Shown piece by piece: positions 1 to 6,009 of a stretch of 6,056 nucleotides of DNA (the stretch's first letter is position 1; each line of letters starts with the position of its first letter). The notes beneath the pieces were generated by a model, which was not told the origin of the DNA, ran no database searches, and saw nothing but the letters and a program-made list of their open reading frames with translations. The position numbers were made by a program, and so were the translations under genes. Source of the DNA: Bryobacterales bacterium (lineage in GTDB: Bacteria > Acidobacteriota > Terriglobia > Bryobacterales > Bryobacteraceae); NCBI GenBank assembly GCA_003164075.1, contig PLRZ01000108.1:24421-30476 (forward strand), in the 5' to 3' direction.

Positions 1-678
1 TTGTACACCACTACCAAGACGCGGGTGATCGCGCGCAATCAGCAGGTGGTGCGCGTGGACCGCGAGCGGAAGCCGGCGATGACGGGTCCGCAGACCGCGC
101 GCGCCATCGAACAACTGGACGGCATGGTGGCGGGAGTGGACGCCATCGTGGTGGCGGACTACGGGAAGGGCTTCGTGACCCAGCCATTGGCCGACCATCT
201 TTGCCGATGTGCGCGGGAGCAGGGCAAGATCCTGACGGTAGATCCCCACCCGCACACCTCGCTGGCATGGGCCGGGGTGACGGCGGTCAAGCCCAATCGG
301 TTGGAGGCGTTCATCGCCGCGGGGCTGCCTCCTTCCGAGCCGGTGACGCCGGTGCTCGCCGATGAGGCGCTGCTCGAGGTGGGCCGGCGGCTGCGCCAGC
401 GCTGGCAGGCGCAAAATCTCCTGATCACGCTGGGCGAGCACGGGATGCTGCTGTTCGCGGGGGACGCGCCGGCCAGCCACACTCCCACGCGGGCGAAGGA
501 CGTTTTCGATGTCTCGGGCGCCGGCGATACGGCCATCGCCGTTCTGACGTTGGGACTGGCGGCGGGCGCCACTCCCGCCGAGGCTGCCGAGTTGGCCAAT
601 CGAGCCAGCGGGATTGCCGTGGGCAAGCTGGGGACGGCCACGGTGACGTTCGATGAATTGCAGGCGAGTTTCCGGTGA
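1..678 (+). CDS. hldA: D-glycero-beta-D-manno-heptose-7-phosphate kinase, HldA/RfaE domain I (5' end outside window)
   Basis: A PfkB/ribokinase-family sugar kinase that phosphorylates heptose 7-phosphate at C1 with ATP, a cytoplasmic step in ADP-heptose synthesis for LPS core. The reading frame is open from base 1. Its first residues (TTTKTRVIARNQQ, then VRVDRE) match the middle of the E. coli HldE kinase domain, near residue 105, so roughly 100 N-terminal residues are missing and the TTG at base 1 is not the start. Other marks are ADYGKG (about residues 52-57), VDPH (80-83), KPNRLEA (97-103), and the PfkB signature VSGAGDT at 171-177, with D176 the expected catalytic base. The C-terminal VGKLGTATV resembles the HldE kinase end. 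Translation stops there, with no cytidylyltransferase domain, so this is the monofunctional form. The adenylyltransferase (HldC/RfaE2) must be encoded elsewhere. The stop overlaps the gmhB start. Another PfkB kinase is possible but unlikely given this neighbour. Confidence 0.9.
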   Translation: MYTTTKTRVIARNQQVVRVDRERKPAMTGPQTARAIEQLDGMVAGVDAIVVADYGKGFVTQPLADHLCRCAREQGKILTVDPHPHTSLAWAGVTAVKPNRLEAFIAAGLPPSEPVTPVLADEALLEVGRRLRQRWQAQNLLITLGEHGMLLFAGDAPASHTPTRAKDVFDVSGAGDTAIAVLTLGLAAGATPAEAAELANRASGIAVGKLGTATVTFDELQASFR

Positions 679-1208
679 CGATGAGCGCCCGGGCGGTGTT
701 TTTCGATCGCGATGGCACGCTGATGGAAGAAGTCCACTACTGCGGCGATGCCGGCAAAGTTCGGGTTTATGCGGGTGTTTCGGAAGGGCTTCGGAAGTTG
801 AAGGATGCCGGTTTCCGAATTTTCATTGTCAGCAATCAGAGCGGCATCGGGCGCGGGCTGATCGGCGAGGCGCAATATCGCGCTGTGCAAGCGGAGCTGA
901 TTTCGCAGCTTGGGGAAGGCTTGATCGACGGATCGTATTTCTGTCCGGACGCGCCCGGGACGGCGTCCACGCGGCGCAAACCGGAACCGGGGATGCTGCT
1001 GGAGGCCGCGGCGGAGCATGGTGTGGACCTTGCGGCGTCCTACATGATTGGCGATAAGGCCGCCGACGTGGAGTGCGGACGGCGCGCGGGCGCGAGGACG
1101 ATTCTGGTGCTGACGGGTTACGGCGCGGAGCAGGACTGCGCTCCGGATTATCGTGTGCGGGACGTGGTGGAGGCGATGGAGACGGTGCTGGGGCACGGGC
1201 GCGGGTAA
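675..1208 (+). CDS. gmhB: D-glycero-D-manno-heptose-1,7-bisphosphate 7-phosphatase (HAD family, GmhB)
   Basis: A cytoplasmic HAD-superfamily phosphatase that removes the C7 phosphate from the bisphosphate made by the upstream kinase. Motif I is DRDGT at residues 11-15 (D11 nucleophile, D13 acid/base), motif II is SNQSG at 53-57, the conserved lysine is in RKPEPGM (K102), and motif IV is GDKAAD at 126-131. At 177 residues it is close to the usual GmhB length. The GTG at 675 overlaps the kinase stop (GTGA), and an ATG two codons later at 681 is an equally good start; neither has a strong Shine-Dalgarno, which suits translational coupling. The oddity is the zinc loop. Against E. coli ligands C92, H94, C107 and C109, only C90 is kept; the others align with D92, S98 and R100, and the loop is about six residues shorter. 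Family and active site are clear. Which heptose anomer it prefers cannot be read from the sequence; beta is inferred from the PfkB-type partner. Confidence 0.9.
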   Translation: MTMSARAVFFDRDGTLMEEVHYCGDAGKVRVYAGVSEGLRKLKDAGFRIFIVSNQSGIGRGLIGEAQYRAVQAELISQLGEGLIDGSYFCPDAPGTASTRRKPEPGMLLEAAAEHGVDLAASYMIGDKAADVECGRRAGARTILVLTGYGAEQDCAPDYRVRDVVEAMETVLGHGRG

Positions 1209-1293
1209 CTGGTGGGGCGGACTTCAATAAGCGGTGGCTTTCGCAGGTCATGGCGATCGACCGGGTCACGAGAACCCGTTGTCTCTACGTGGG

Positions 1294-1305
1294 TCTCATT
1301 TGAGA
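1294..1305. promoter_or_regulatory. Palindrome upstream of the antitoxin, possible autoregulatory operator
   Basis: TCTCA-TT-TGAGA is a perfect 5-bp inverted repeat ending 22 bases before the antitoxin ATG, within the only upstream space of the toxin-antitoxin pair. DinJ/RelB-type antitoxins usually bind such palindromes with a ribbon-helix-helix domain and repress their own operon. That this one is the operator is inference. I could not find a convincing -35/-10 pair: TACACT at 1306-1311 is a four-of-six -10 match, but no well-spaced -35 accompanies it. Confidence 0.35.
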
Positions 1306-1316
1306 TACACTAAACG

Positions 1317-1321
1317 AGGAG
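1317..1321 (+). promoter_or_regulatory. Shine-Dalgarno of the antitoxin gene
   Basis: AGGAG lies 6 bases before the ATG at 1328, a good match at a good distance. It fixes the antitoxin start. The toxin has no comparable site of its own, which fits higher antitoxin synthesis with coupled toxin translation. Confidence 0.75.
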
Positions 1322-1327
1322 CCTGGT

Positions 1328-1594
1328 ATGCGAAAGCAAGCTGTAAAAACCCGGATGATTCACGCCCGCATCGAACCCAAGTTGCAGGAGTCTGCGGCGC
1401 GCGTCTTTTCCAGGATCGGCATCTCGACAACGGAAGCAATCCGGCTCTTCTTGAAACAAGTCGAACTGCATAAGGGACTGCCTTTCCCCATTACGATTCC
1501 CAACGCGCAAACGGTCGCCGCGATGATGGAGGCCAACGATCCTGCGGCTTTGAAACGGTATCGTTCTTTCCGTGAGTTGCGCGAAAAGCTCTAA
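1328..1594 (+). CDS. dinJ: Type II antitoxin, RelB/DinJ family
   Basis: An 88-residue protein expected to bind and neutralise the toxin encoded directly downstream and to repress the operon. The N-terminal part fits a ribbon-helix-helix fold: a short strand (KTRMIHARIEP, residues 7-17), helix one with LQESAARVFSRIG (19-31), then ISTTEAIRLFLKQV (32-45), as in DinJ (ARIDEDLK...GLTISDLVR). The GLPFPI stretch at 50-55 followed by P58-N59 is also typical of the family. The charged C-terminal tail (RYRSFRELREKL) would be the toxin-binding part. The start is supported by AGGAG at 1317-1321, and the length is normal for the family. Its stop overlaps the toxin ATG by one base (TAATG), indicating co-translation. 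One line of this gene (1381-1440) is 35/60 G+C, slightly below the 38/60 of a line in gmhB (1021-1080), too little to prove transfer. Confidence 0.88.
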   Translation: MRKQAVKTRMIHARIEPKLQESAARVFSRIGISTTEAIRLFLKQVELHKGLPFPITIPNAQTVAAMMEANDPAALKRYRSFRELREKL

Positions 1595-1866
1595 TGGCAC
1601 GCATCCTTCTCACGACGACCGCGTTTGAGAAGGACCTACGGCGGGTTGAGAAGCAGGGCAAAGACCTGGATAAGCTGGAGGAGGTCGTGAATCTCCTTCA
1701 GACACAGCAACCTTTGCCGTCCCGCTGCCGGCCGCATACGTTGCGCGGAATCTGGGCGGGGCATTGGGACTGCCACATCAAGCCCGACTGGCTCCTGCTC
1801 TACAGAGTGACGGCGGCCGAGTTGATCCTGGTGCGCACCGGGAGCCACGCTGAGTTGTTCGAGTGA
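1594..1866 (+). CDS. yafQ: Type II toxin, YafQ-family mRNA interferase (RelE/ParE superfamily)
   Basis: A 90-residue toxin expected to cleave mRNA on the ribosome when freed from its antitoxin. It resembles E. coli YafQ along its length: an N-terminal FEKDLRRVEKQGKDLDKL helix region (11-28), then LPSRCRPHTLRGIWAGHWDCHIKPDWLLLYR (41-71) and RTGSHAELFE (81-90). Every residue known to matter in YafQ has a counterpart: H50 as H48, H63 as H61, D67 as D65, H87 as H85, and F91 as F89. The length is almost the same as YafQ (92 residues). The protein therefore looks active rather than decayed. The start ATG shares its A with the last base of the antitoxin stop, and no independent ribosome site is evident, so translation depends on the antitoxin gene. 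The closest alternative call is a more general RelE/ParE toxin. Confidence 0.92.
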   Translation: MARILLTTTAFEKDLRRVEKQGKDLDKLEEVVNLLQTQQPLPSRCRPHTLRGIWAGHWDCHIKPDWLLLYRVTAAELILVRTGSHAELFE

Positions 1867-1898
1867 TCGGTCGCCGCGGTTGTCTTAAGGCAATCACC

Positions 1899-1927
1899 AA
1901 CTCCGGCTGCTGAATGATAGCCGAGTT
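1899..1927 (+). terminator. Hairpin downstream of the toxin gene, weak terminator candidate
   Basis: AACTCCGGCT (1899-1908) pairs with AGCCGAGTT (1919-1927), leaving one bulged C and a 10-base loop, 32 bases after the toxin stop. The position suits transcript ending, but no T-tract follows, so an intrinsic terminator is doubtful. Confidence 0.25.
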
Positions 1928-1967
1928 CTACAGCCGCCCGTTGCTCGCCGACGCCGCGCTCGACCTT

Positions 1968-2182
1968 CAGAACTCCTGATGTCGTGGAATTTGCAGTGAG
2001 CCCGCAGGTGGGGCAGGCGGTGCTCGCCTTCGCTCGATCCTATTCGAGCAGCGGGCCCAAATTCAGCGCGGGCGGGCAGGCGGCACCGCCTGCCCCACCT
2101 GCCAAGCTCTCGCCATCGAAAAGAATGGCTCAACCCATTTTCCCCGCCAGGCAGAAATTGCAGGGCGACATCAGGAGTTCTG
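1968..2182. repeat. Nested inverted-repeat element, MITE-like or structured non-coding
   Basis: The ends are a perfect 17-bp inverted repeat: CAGAACTCCTGATGTCG at 1968-1984 and its complement at 2166-2182. Inside is a perfect 20-bp inverted repeat, with GCAGGTGGGGCAGGCGGTGC at 2004-2023 and its complement at 2083-2102. The apex (2024-2082) carries a 6-bp hairpin (GCTCGA 2032-2037 with TCGAGC 2044-2049), and the right shoulder a 5-bp hairpin (GCCAT 2112-2116 with ATGGC 2125-2129). The tetranucleotide CCTT occurs at 1964-1967, directly before the left end, and at 2184-2187, one base after the right end, a possible target duplication. There is no transposase gene, so if mobile it would be non-autonomous. 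Whether it recurs in the genome cannot be seen here. Confidence 0.65.
2074..2095. repeat. Local 10-bp palindrome competing with the long inverted repeat
   Basis: GGGCAGGCGG (2074-2083) is complementary to CCGCCTGCCC (2086-2095), with two bases between. Bases 2083-2095 also belong to the right arm of the 20-bp inverted repeat, so in RNA or single-stranded DNA this segment can fold locally or pair with 2011-2023, but not both. Confidence 0.6.
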
Positions 2183-2370
2183 GCCTTGGATCTCAGTTTC
2201 GCAGATTGCACGTGCGCCTCTACTTGGATATGGGACGGAGTTTGACCGGTCGCTATTATGCAGAAGCAGGCCAGGGCGACAAGCGAAATCGCCGTTCCGG
2301 ATCAGGAAGTACACTGCGGCGATAGGTCGACTCGGGAACACGGTACGCTCCATGTGGATTGATGTCGTGA

Positions 2371-2417
2371 GCTTACTGGCGCGCGCGGCTCGGAAAGGCG
2401 TTTCAGTGTCTGAAAGT
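2371..2417. repeat. Dispersed GC-rich repeat, copy 1
   Basis: The 23-base head (2371-2393) differs from each of the copies at 5738-5760 and 6010-6032 at two positions. All three contain GCGCGCGCGGCTC. The next 24 bases also align with the third copy, giving 40 identities over 47 without gaps. The tail contains a perfect small hairpin, TTTCAG-TGT-CTGAAA, at 2401-2415. It lies about 160 bases before the start of the exported-protein operon. Confidence 0.75.
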
Positions 2418-2553
2418 GTTTACCGAGCCCGTCCCAGAGGGCATCCCGCGAGGGAGCGGTCGTTCAGAGACGTGCTTCCCGAAGGCGCTTGAGCACCCCG
2501 CCCGAGGGCGGAGAACTGCGACGAGCCCCCCCAAGAGGTAAATTGGAAGTGTT

Positions 2554-4158
2554 GTGAATATCGAACAGGCTCTTGCGGTCATCGGAATATTGGCGTCGCT
2601 GGGGCGCGGGCCACTGGCGGCCCAGGGACGGCGATTCACTCTGAGCGGGACGGTGGTGGATGGCGTCGGCAGCCAGCCGATGCCCGGCGTGGAAGTGAGC
2701 CTGCAAACCGAAAAGTGGAAAGCCGTCAGCGACTCGGCGGTCTCCGATGCACAGGGACGGTTCGCTTTCACCGGCCTGCCTGCCGGCGAGTATATCCTCT
2801 CAGCCGAGGTCAGCGGCTTCGGAACGGTGCGCTATGGCGAAGCACCCGACCCGGGATGGGTCGGCGCCGTACGGGTGGCCGCGGATAAGTCACTCGTGTT
2901 CCGCATCGTGCCGCGGGGCGGCATTGAAGGCGTGGTCCGCGACGAATTCGGCGACCCGATGATGGGAGCAAACGTCTCGATCCTCCGGCCGCTGTGGCGC
3001 GAGGGCCGGACGGACATGCGCAATGTGGGGCAGAAATCCACCGACGACCGGGGCCGCTACCGGTTTGGCAACCTGGCTCCCGGAACTTATGTCGTCTGCG
3101 CGTCCGGCAACCAGAACACCATTGCGCCCATCCCGGGGCCGGTGGACTTTACGGCGCGCGTGGACAATCGCATCTACTCGCGCACCTGCAATCGCCAGTT
3201 TCAACTTGCCCCCGGCCAGCACGCGCAGGTGGACCTCAGCCCGCTGGCCGCGGCCAGTGCGACGGTGCGAGGGCGTGTGCGAAACGCGACCCCGCAGACG
3301 GGATTGTCGGTCTTTCTGGTATCCGACGACCCTGGCCTGAACCAGAATTTTGGCGGCTCTGTGGACCTGGCGCAGGGAACCTTCGCGATCCGCCGGGTTC
3401 CGCCGGGACACTACCGGCTGCACGCGCAGGTTCACATGTATGGGCCGTCCGCGGACGGGCCGGCGAAACAGTTGAGCGCGGAACTCCCGGTGGACGTGGG
3501 CGGCTCGGATGTGGACGGCCTCGATGTGGTGGTCGATTCGGGAGGCGTGGTGGATGTGGTGTTCCATGGATTAGCGGAGAATCGCATCGATCCCACGAGC
3601 GTGAGCGCGAGTTTGCGGAGCACCGATGCCAGCGCCATTTCTTTCGGAGCGATAAAACACGAAAATGGCGAAGCCCACTTCGAGGGAGTTCCACCTCGAA
3701 GCTACCGGCTGAACACGTCGACCGAGGCCGGAAGCTGCGTGGAATCGGTCAAACTGGGCGACCGCGAGGTGCGCGGCGCGACGTTCGATGTAGCCGCGGG
3801 CGCGGCTTTGCACCTCGATGTCATGGTGTCAAAGAATTGTGGGTCGATCGAGATGCGAGCGGTCCGCGATGGCGAGGCGGTTCCGGGCGCCAAGGTGGTG
3901 CTGCTAGTCAGCGGCACGGCGAAGGATCCGGGCCAGACGATAGAGGATTTCGCCAACGATGAGGGTGCGTTTTCATTCGCCGGGCTGAGTCCCGGACGAT
4001 ACCTTCTGTGGGCTTGGCCGGTGGAGGGAAAAGACGCCATGACGGGCCCTGCGAGCCTGGCTGCGGCGGAGCAACAGGCGACCGTGATAGAAGTGAAGGC
4101 CGGCGATGCGGTACACGCGGATGTGCCGGTGCTCCGGAATGAGGCAAAAGGCCAATGA
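2554..4158 (+). CDS. Exported protein of carboxypeptidase-regulatory-like repeats, first of a paralogous pair
   Basis: A 534-residue protein, probably outside the inner membrane, made of repeated beta-sandwich modules and with no catalytic motif I can recognise. Modules of the type 'G-V-D..G.P..G..V....TD..G.F.F..L..G.Y.L' occur at about 29-95, 122-185, 236-292, 331-388 and 430-490. Examples are DAQGRFAFTGLPAGEYIL (65-82), DDRGRYRFGNLAPGTYVV (164-181) and DEGAFSFAGLSPGRYLLWAW (469-488). Cysteines are at 182, 212, 395 and 429. The start is GTG at 2554, because an in-frame TAA at 2539 leaves no other usual start upstream. GGAAG at 2545-2549 is a weak ribosome site. The N-terminus (residues 5-23) is hydrophobic and ends LAAQG like a signal peptide, but it has no early Lys or Arg. 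It overlaps the next gene by 4 bases. Binding or structural roles at the surface are likely; the ligand is unknown. Confidence 0.85.
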   Translation: MNIEQALAVIGILASLGRGPLAAQGRRFTLSGTVVDGVGSQPMPGVEVSLQTEKWKAVSDSAVSDAQGRFAFTGLPAGEYILSAEVSGFGTVRYGEAPDPGWVGAVRVAADKSLVFRIVPRGGIEGVVRDEFGDPMMGANVSILRPLWREGRTDMRNVGQKSTDDRGRYRFGNLAPGTYVVCASGNQNTIAPIPGPVDFTARVDNRIYSRTCNRQFQLAPGQHAQVDLSPLAAASATVRGRVRNATPQTGLSVFLVSDDPGLNQNFGGSVDLAQGTFAIRRVPPGHYRLHAQVHMYGPSADGPAKQLSAELPVDVGGSDVDGLDVVVDSGGVVDVVFHGLAENRIDPTSVSASLRSTDASAISFGAIKHENGEAHFEGVPPRSYRLNTSTEAGSCVESVKLGDREVRGATFDVAAGAALHLDVMVSKNCGSIEMRAVRDGEAVPGAKVVLLVSGTAKDPGQTIEDFANDEGAFSFAGLSPGRYLLWAWPVEGKDAMTGPASLAAAEQQATVIEVKAGDAVHADVPVLRNEAKGQ

Positions 4159-5705
4159 CGGTTAGAAGATTTCTGCTCCTGGCTATTTTAAGCGGCTTGC
4201 TGGCCGCCGCGGCCGGCCGCGAACTTACGGGCCGGGTGGTGGACGCGAATACCGGGGAGCCGGTTGCCCGCGCGCGGTTGACGGTGCGCTTTTTCCAAGG
4301 CGGACCGGAGGCCCCGGAAGTGACCCTTTTGAGCGATATGGATGGCTCGTTCCGGATCACCAACCTGCCCCAAGGCGGATTCCAGGTGTCGTGCGAGAAG
4401 GCCGGGTATCTGCCCGCGAACCAAGGGATGCCGCCGGTCAATTCCGCGTTGGCCGTGACGATCAGGATGACCGCGCAAGCCGCTATCGAAGGTACCGTGG
4501 TGGACGACCGGGACACACCCGTGGAGAACACTTTCATTCAGCTCGTGCGCCAGGAAGTGGTGAATGGGCGGCGGCAGTTCCAGGTAAACAACGGAGGCGG
4601 CACGGATGAAACCGGCTATTTCCGCCTGTTTGGACTTCCCGCGGGGCGCTACTACATCTCGATTGCGGCGCGGCTGAGCGGACCGCGGGCAAAATCGATG
4701 GCCTACCCTCCGCTGTTCTATCCCAATGCTACGGAGATCGCGGCGGCGCAACCGGTGGATTTGAAGGCCGGCGACGAGCGGCAAATCAAGATACGGCTGC
4801 CGGAACCCGTGCCCGCGTGGGAAATCCGCGGCGTGGTGGCTACAGCCGGTACCAACGTGGGTTTGCAGTTAGTCCGCCAATCGGGCAACCAACCACCGAT
4901 GCCGTCGAACACCGAGACTAATTGGGACGCCAAGACCAGGACCTTTCGGATCTCGCATGTAACACCCGGAATATACGTTCTGACGGCCAATGTGCAAGAC
5001 GGCAAGAGCTGGCCTCAGGCCAACACGACGGTTACGGTGGGGAATGCGGACATCACGGGAATCCGGCTGGAGCCAGTGGAAACCGGGCTTGACGGTACGG
5101 TGCGGATGGAGGGGAATGCGGGGCAGCAGAGAGTGCTGTCGTACCTGACCATTCAGTCGCCGCGCTCCGGCAATGGCGCGGCGATCGACGCGGACGGTAA
5201 GTTCCACATCGCGAGCGTGTCGGCGGACACTTACAGGATAACTTCGCAAGTCACTAATCCGCAGTGGTGCATCCGCTCGATCCTCCAAGGGGGGCGCGAC
5301 GTGCGCGACGGGTTGACGATTACGGCCGGGGTTGCGCCGGAGCCGCTCGAAATCGTAGTCACCAGCCACTGCGGCAGCATCAATGCCACGGTCACGCCCT
5401 CCGACTCCCCGTTGCCGCCGAACTTGTCGGCGTTTCTGCTGCGCAAGGCCGGGGATGAGTTCGTACTGGAGAAGCAGGCATACATAGGCGGAAGAAGCGC
5501 CGACACTGCGCCACACTTCTCGATACAGGGCGTCGCGCCGGGAGACTATGTGTTGTATGCCTGGCCGCAGGACGCGCAGATCGAATACAACAACGCCGAG
5601 TATATGCGCCAGTTTGAATCTTACGGTCAGGCTGTCACGGTTACGGAGGACGGCAAGGTGAGCGTGACTATCGACAAGGTGCTGGCGGGCCCCGGGAAGA
5701 ATTGA
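4155..5705 (+). CDS. Exported protein of carboxypeptidase-regulatory-like repeats, second of a paralogous pair
   Basis: A 516-residue secreted or periplasmic protein. The N-terminus MTVRRFLLLAILSGLLAAAA is a textbook signal peptide: Arg-Arg, then a Leu/Ala core, with probable cleavage near A20. Modules follow at about 22-85 (ELTGRVVDANTGEPVARA with DMDGSFRITNLPQGGFQV at 61-78), 111-172 (IEGTVVDDRDTPVEN with DETGYFRLFGLPAGRYYI), 223-280, 311-365 and 407-470 (HFSIQGVAPGDYVLYAW at 454-470). The end (YMRQFESYGQAVTV at 483-496, then a beta-rich tail) follows a pattern I recall from acidobacterial proteins of this kind. C372 and C406 match C395 and C429 of the upstream protein at the same spacing. 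The ATG overlaps the upstream stop (ATGA), so the two are co-translated and probably act together. No enzyme motif is visible. It is not a TonB receptor by itself, as no beta-barrel follows the modules. Confidence 0.87.
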   Translation: MTVRRFLLLAILSGLLAAAAGRELTGRVVDANTGEPVARARLTVRFFQGGPEAPEVTLLSDMDGSFRITNLPQGGFQVSCEKAGYLPANQGMPPVNSALAVTIRMTAQAAIEGTVVDDRDTPVENTFIQLVRQEVVNGRRQFQVNNGGGTDETGYFRLFGLPAGRYYISIAARLSGPRAKSMAYPPLFYPNATEIAAAQPVDLKAGDERQIKIRLPEPVPAWEIRGVVATAGTNVGLQLVRQSGNQPPMPSNTETNWDAKTRTFRISHVTPGIYVLTANVQDGKSWPQANTTVTVGNADITGIRLEPVETGLDGTVRMEGNAGQQRVLSYLTIQSPRSGNGAAIDADGKFHIASVSADTYRITSQVTNPQWCIRSILQGGRDVRDGLTITAGVAPEPLEIVVTSHCGSINATVTPSDSPLPPNLSAFLLRKAGDEFVLEKQAYIGGRSADTAPHFSIQGVAPGDYVLYAWPQDAQIEYNNAEYMRQFESYGQAVTVTEDGKVSVTIDKVLAGPGKN

Positions 5706-5737
5706 GCTGGGCGAGCCAAACAGAATCGGAAGAATCC

Positions 5738-5760
5738 GCTTGCTCGCGCGCGCGGCTCGG
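5738..5760. repeat. Dispersed GC-rich repeat, copy 2
   Basis: Twenty-one of 23 bases match each of the other two copies. This copy begins 32 bases after the stop of the second exported-protein gene. Unlike copies 1 and 3, it does not carry the following 24-base tail. Upstream it shares AAGAA(T)CC with copy 3, so its full boundaries probably extend a few bases to the left. Confidence 0.7.
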
Positions 5761-6009
5761 TAACTGCACGTAAGAATTCAGGCGATCGGGCGCCGCCGAG
5801 GACTCACCGAAGCTTTCCCCACGACTCTCCGCGACCGGAAAGGGAGAACAGGAATTGAGGATATCTCGCGGGGCGGAGGATGAACGATGGCGTCAACCAA
5901 CGGGGCGTTGGCGTTCGGAGGGAAACAATTTGATTCCCCGAGATGGTGAGTTTCGAATGGATTCTCCGTCCCGGGTGCTTAAACAGTTTCGGGATTTTGG
6001 TTAAGAACC

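Larger units (their letters stand above)
1867..2553. other. Intergenic stretch without a credible gene, rich in palindromes and repeats
   Basis: These 687 bases separate the toxin gene from the exported-protein operon. Reading frames crossing it run through palindromic sequence, have biased compositions (for instance runs of Ala/Pro or Arg/Ser) and resemble no protein I know. It holds a hairpin just after the toxin (1899-1927), a nested inverted-repeat element (1968-2182), one dispersed GC-rich repeat (2371-2417), and a tight CCGCCC-GA-GGGCGG palindrome at 2498-2511. The stretch 2184-2370 shows nothing I can name. Confidence 0.7.

Noticed and set aside
159..1196. Long minus-strand open frame opposite hldA and gmhB
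   Set aside because: It is a shadow of the high-GC coding strand: its composition is rich in Arg, Pro and Ala, and it opposes two well-identified genes.
1262..1278. CGGGT-CACGAGA-ACCCG hairpin between gmhB and the antitoxin gene
   Set aside because: Five base pairs and no T-tract; such short stems are expected by chance in GC-rich DNA.
1914..1979. A 21-codon frame (MIAEFYSRPLLADAALDL...) ending inside the left terminal repeat of the palindromic element
   Set aside because: It could be the stub of a gene broken by the element, but I see no matching continuation beyond 2184 and no ribosome site, and it is too short to identify.
2242..2259. TTGACC followed by TATTAT, resembling promoter boxes
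   Set aside because: The gap between the boxes is only 6 bases, and no gene starts close downstream.
1984..2325. A 113-codon open frame on the + strand in the gap after the toxin gene
   Set aside because: It runs through the right half of the inverted-repeat element, has low-complexity Ala/Pro/Gly content, no ribosome site, and resembles no protein family. The Ala-Pro run is simply the palindrome translated.
1867..2553. Possible CRISPR array or RNA gene in the repeat-rich gap
   Set aside because: The repeats are inverted and few rather than regularly spaced direct repeats, and I find no tRNA or rRNA signature.
2994..3962. Long alternative + frame inside the first exported-protein gene
   Set aside because: It reads as Arg/Gly/Pro-rich nonsense, whereas the other frame carries regular beta-sandwich modules.
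3908..4537. Minus-strand open frame spanning the junction of the two exported-protein genes
   Set aside because: It is antisense to two clear coding regions joined by an ATGA overlap, with shadow-type composition and no motif.
5887..5949. A 20-codon frame (MASTNGALAFGG...) with GGAGG seven bases upstream
   Set aside because: The ribosome site is good, but the peptide is tiny, has no recognisable feature, and an overlapping ATG at 5880 competes. A leader peptide for a gene beyond the window is possible but unsupported.
5969..5994. TCCCG...CGGGA hairpin followed by TTTT near the end of the window
   Set aside because: The stem is only 5 bp with a 16-base loop and lies over 260 bases from the last gene; too weak for a terminator call.
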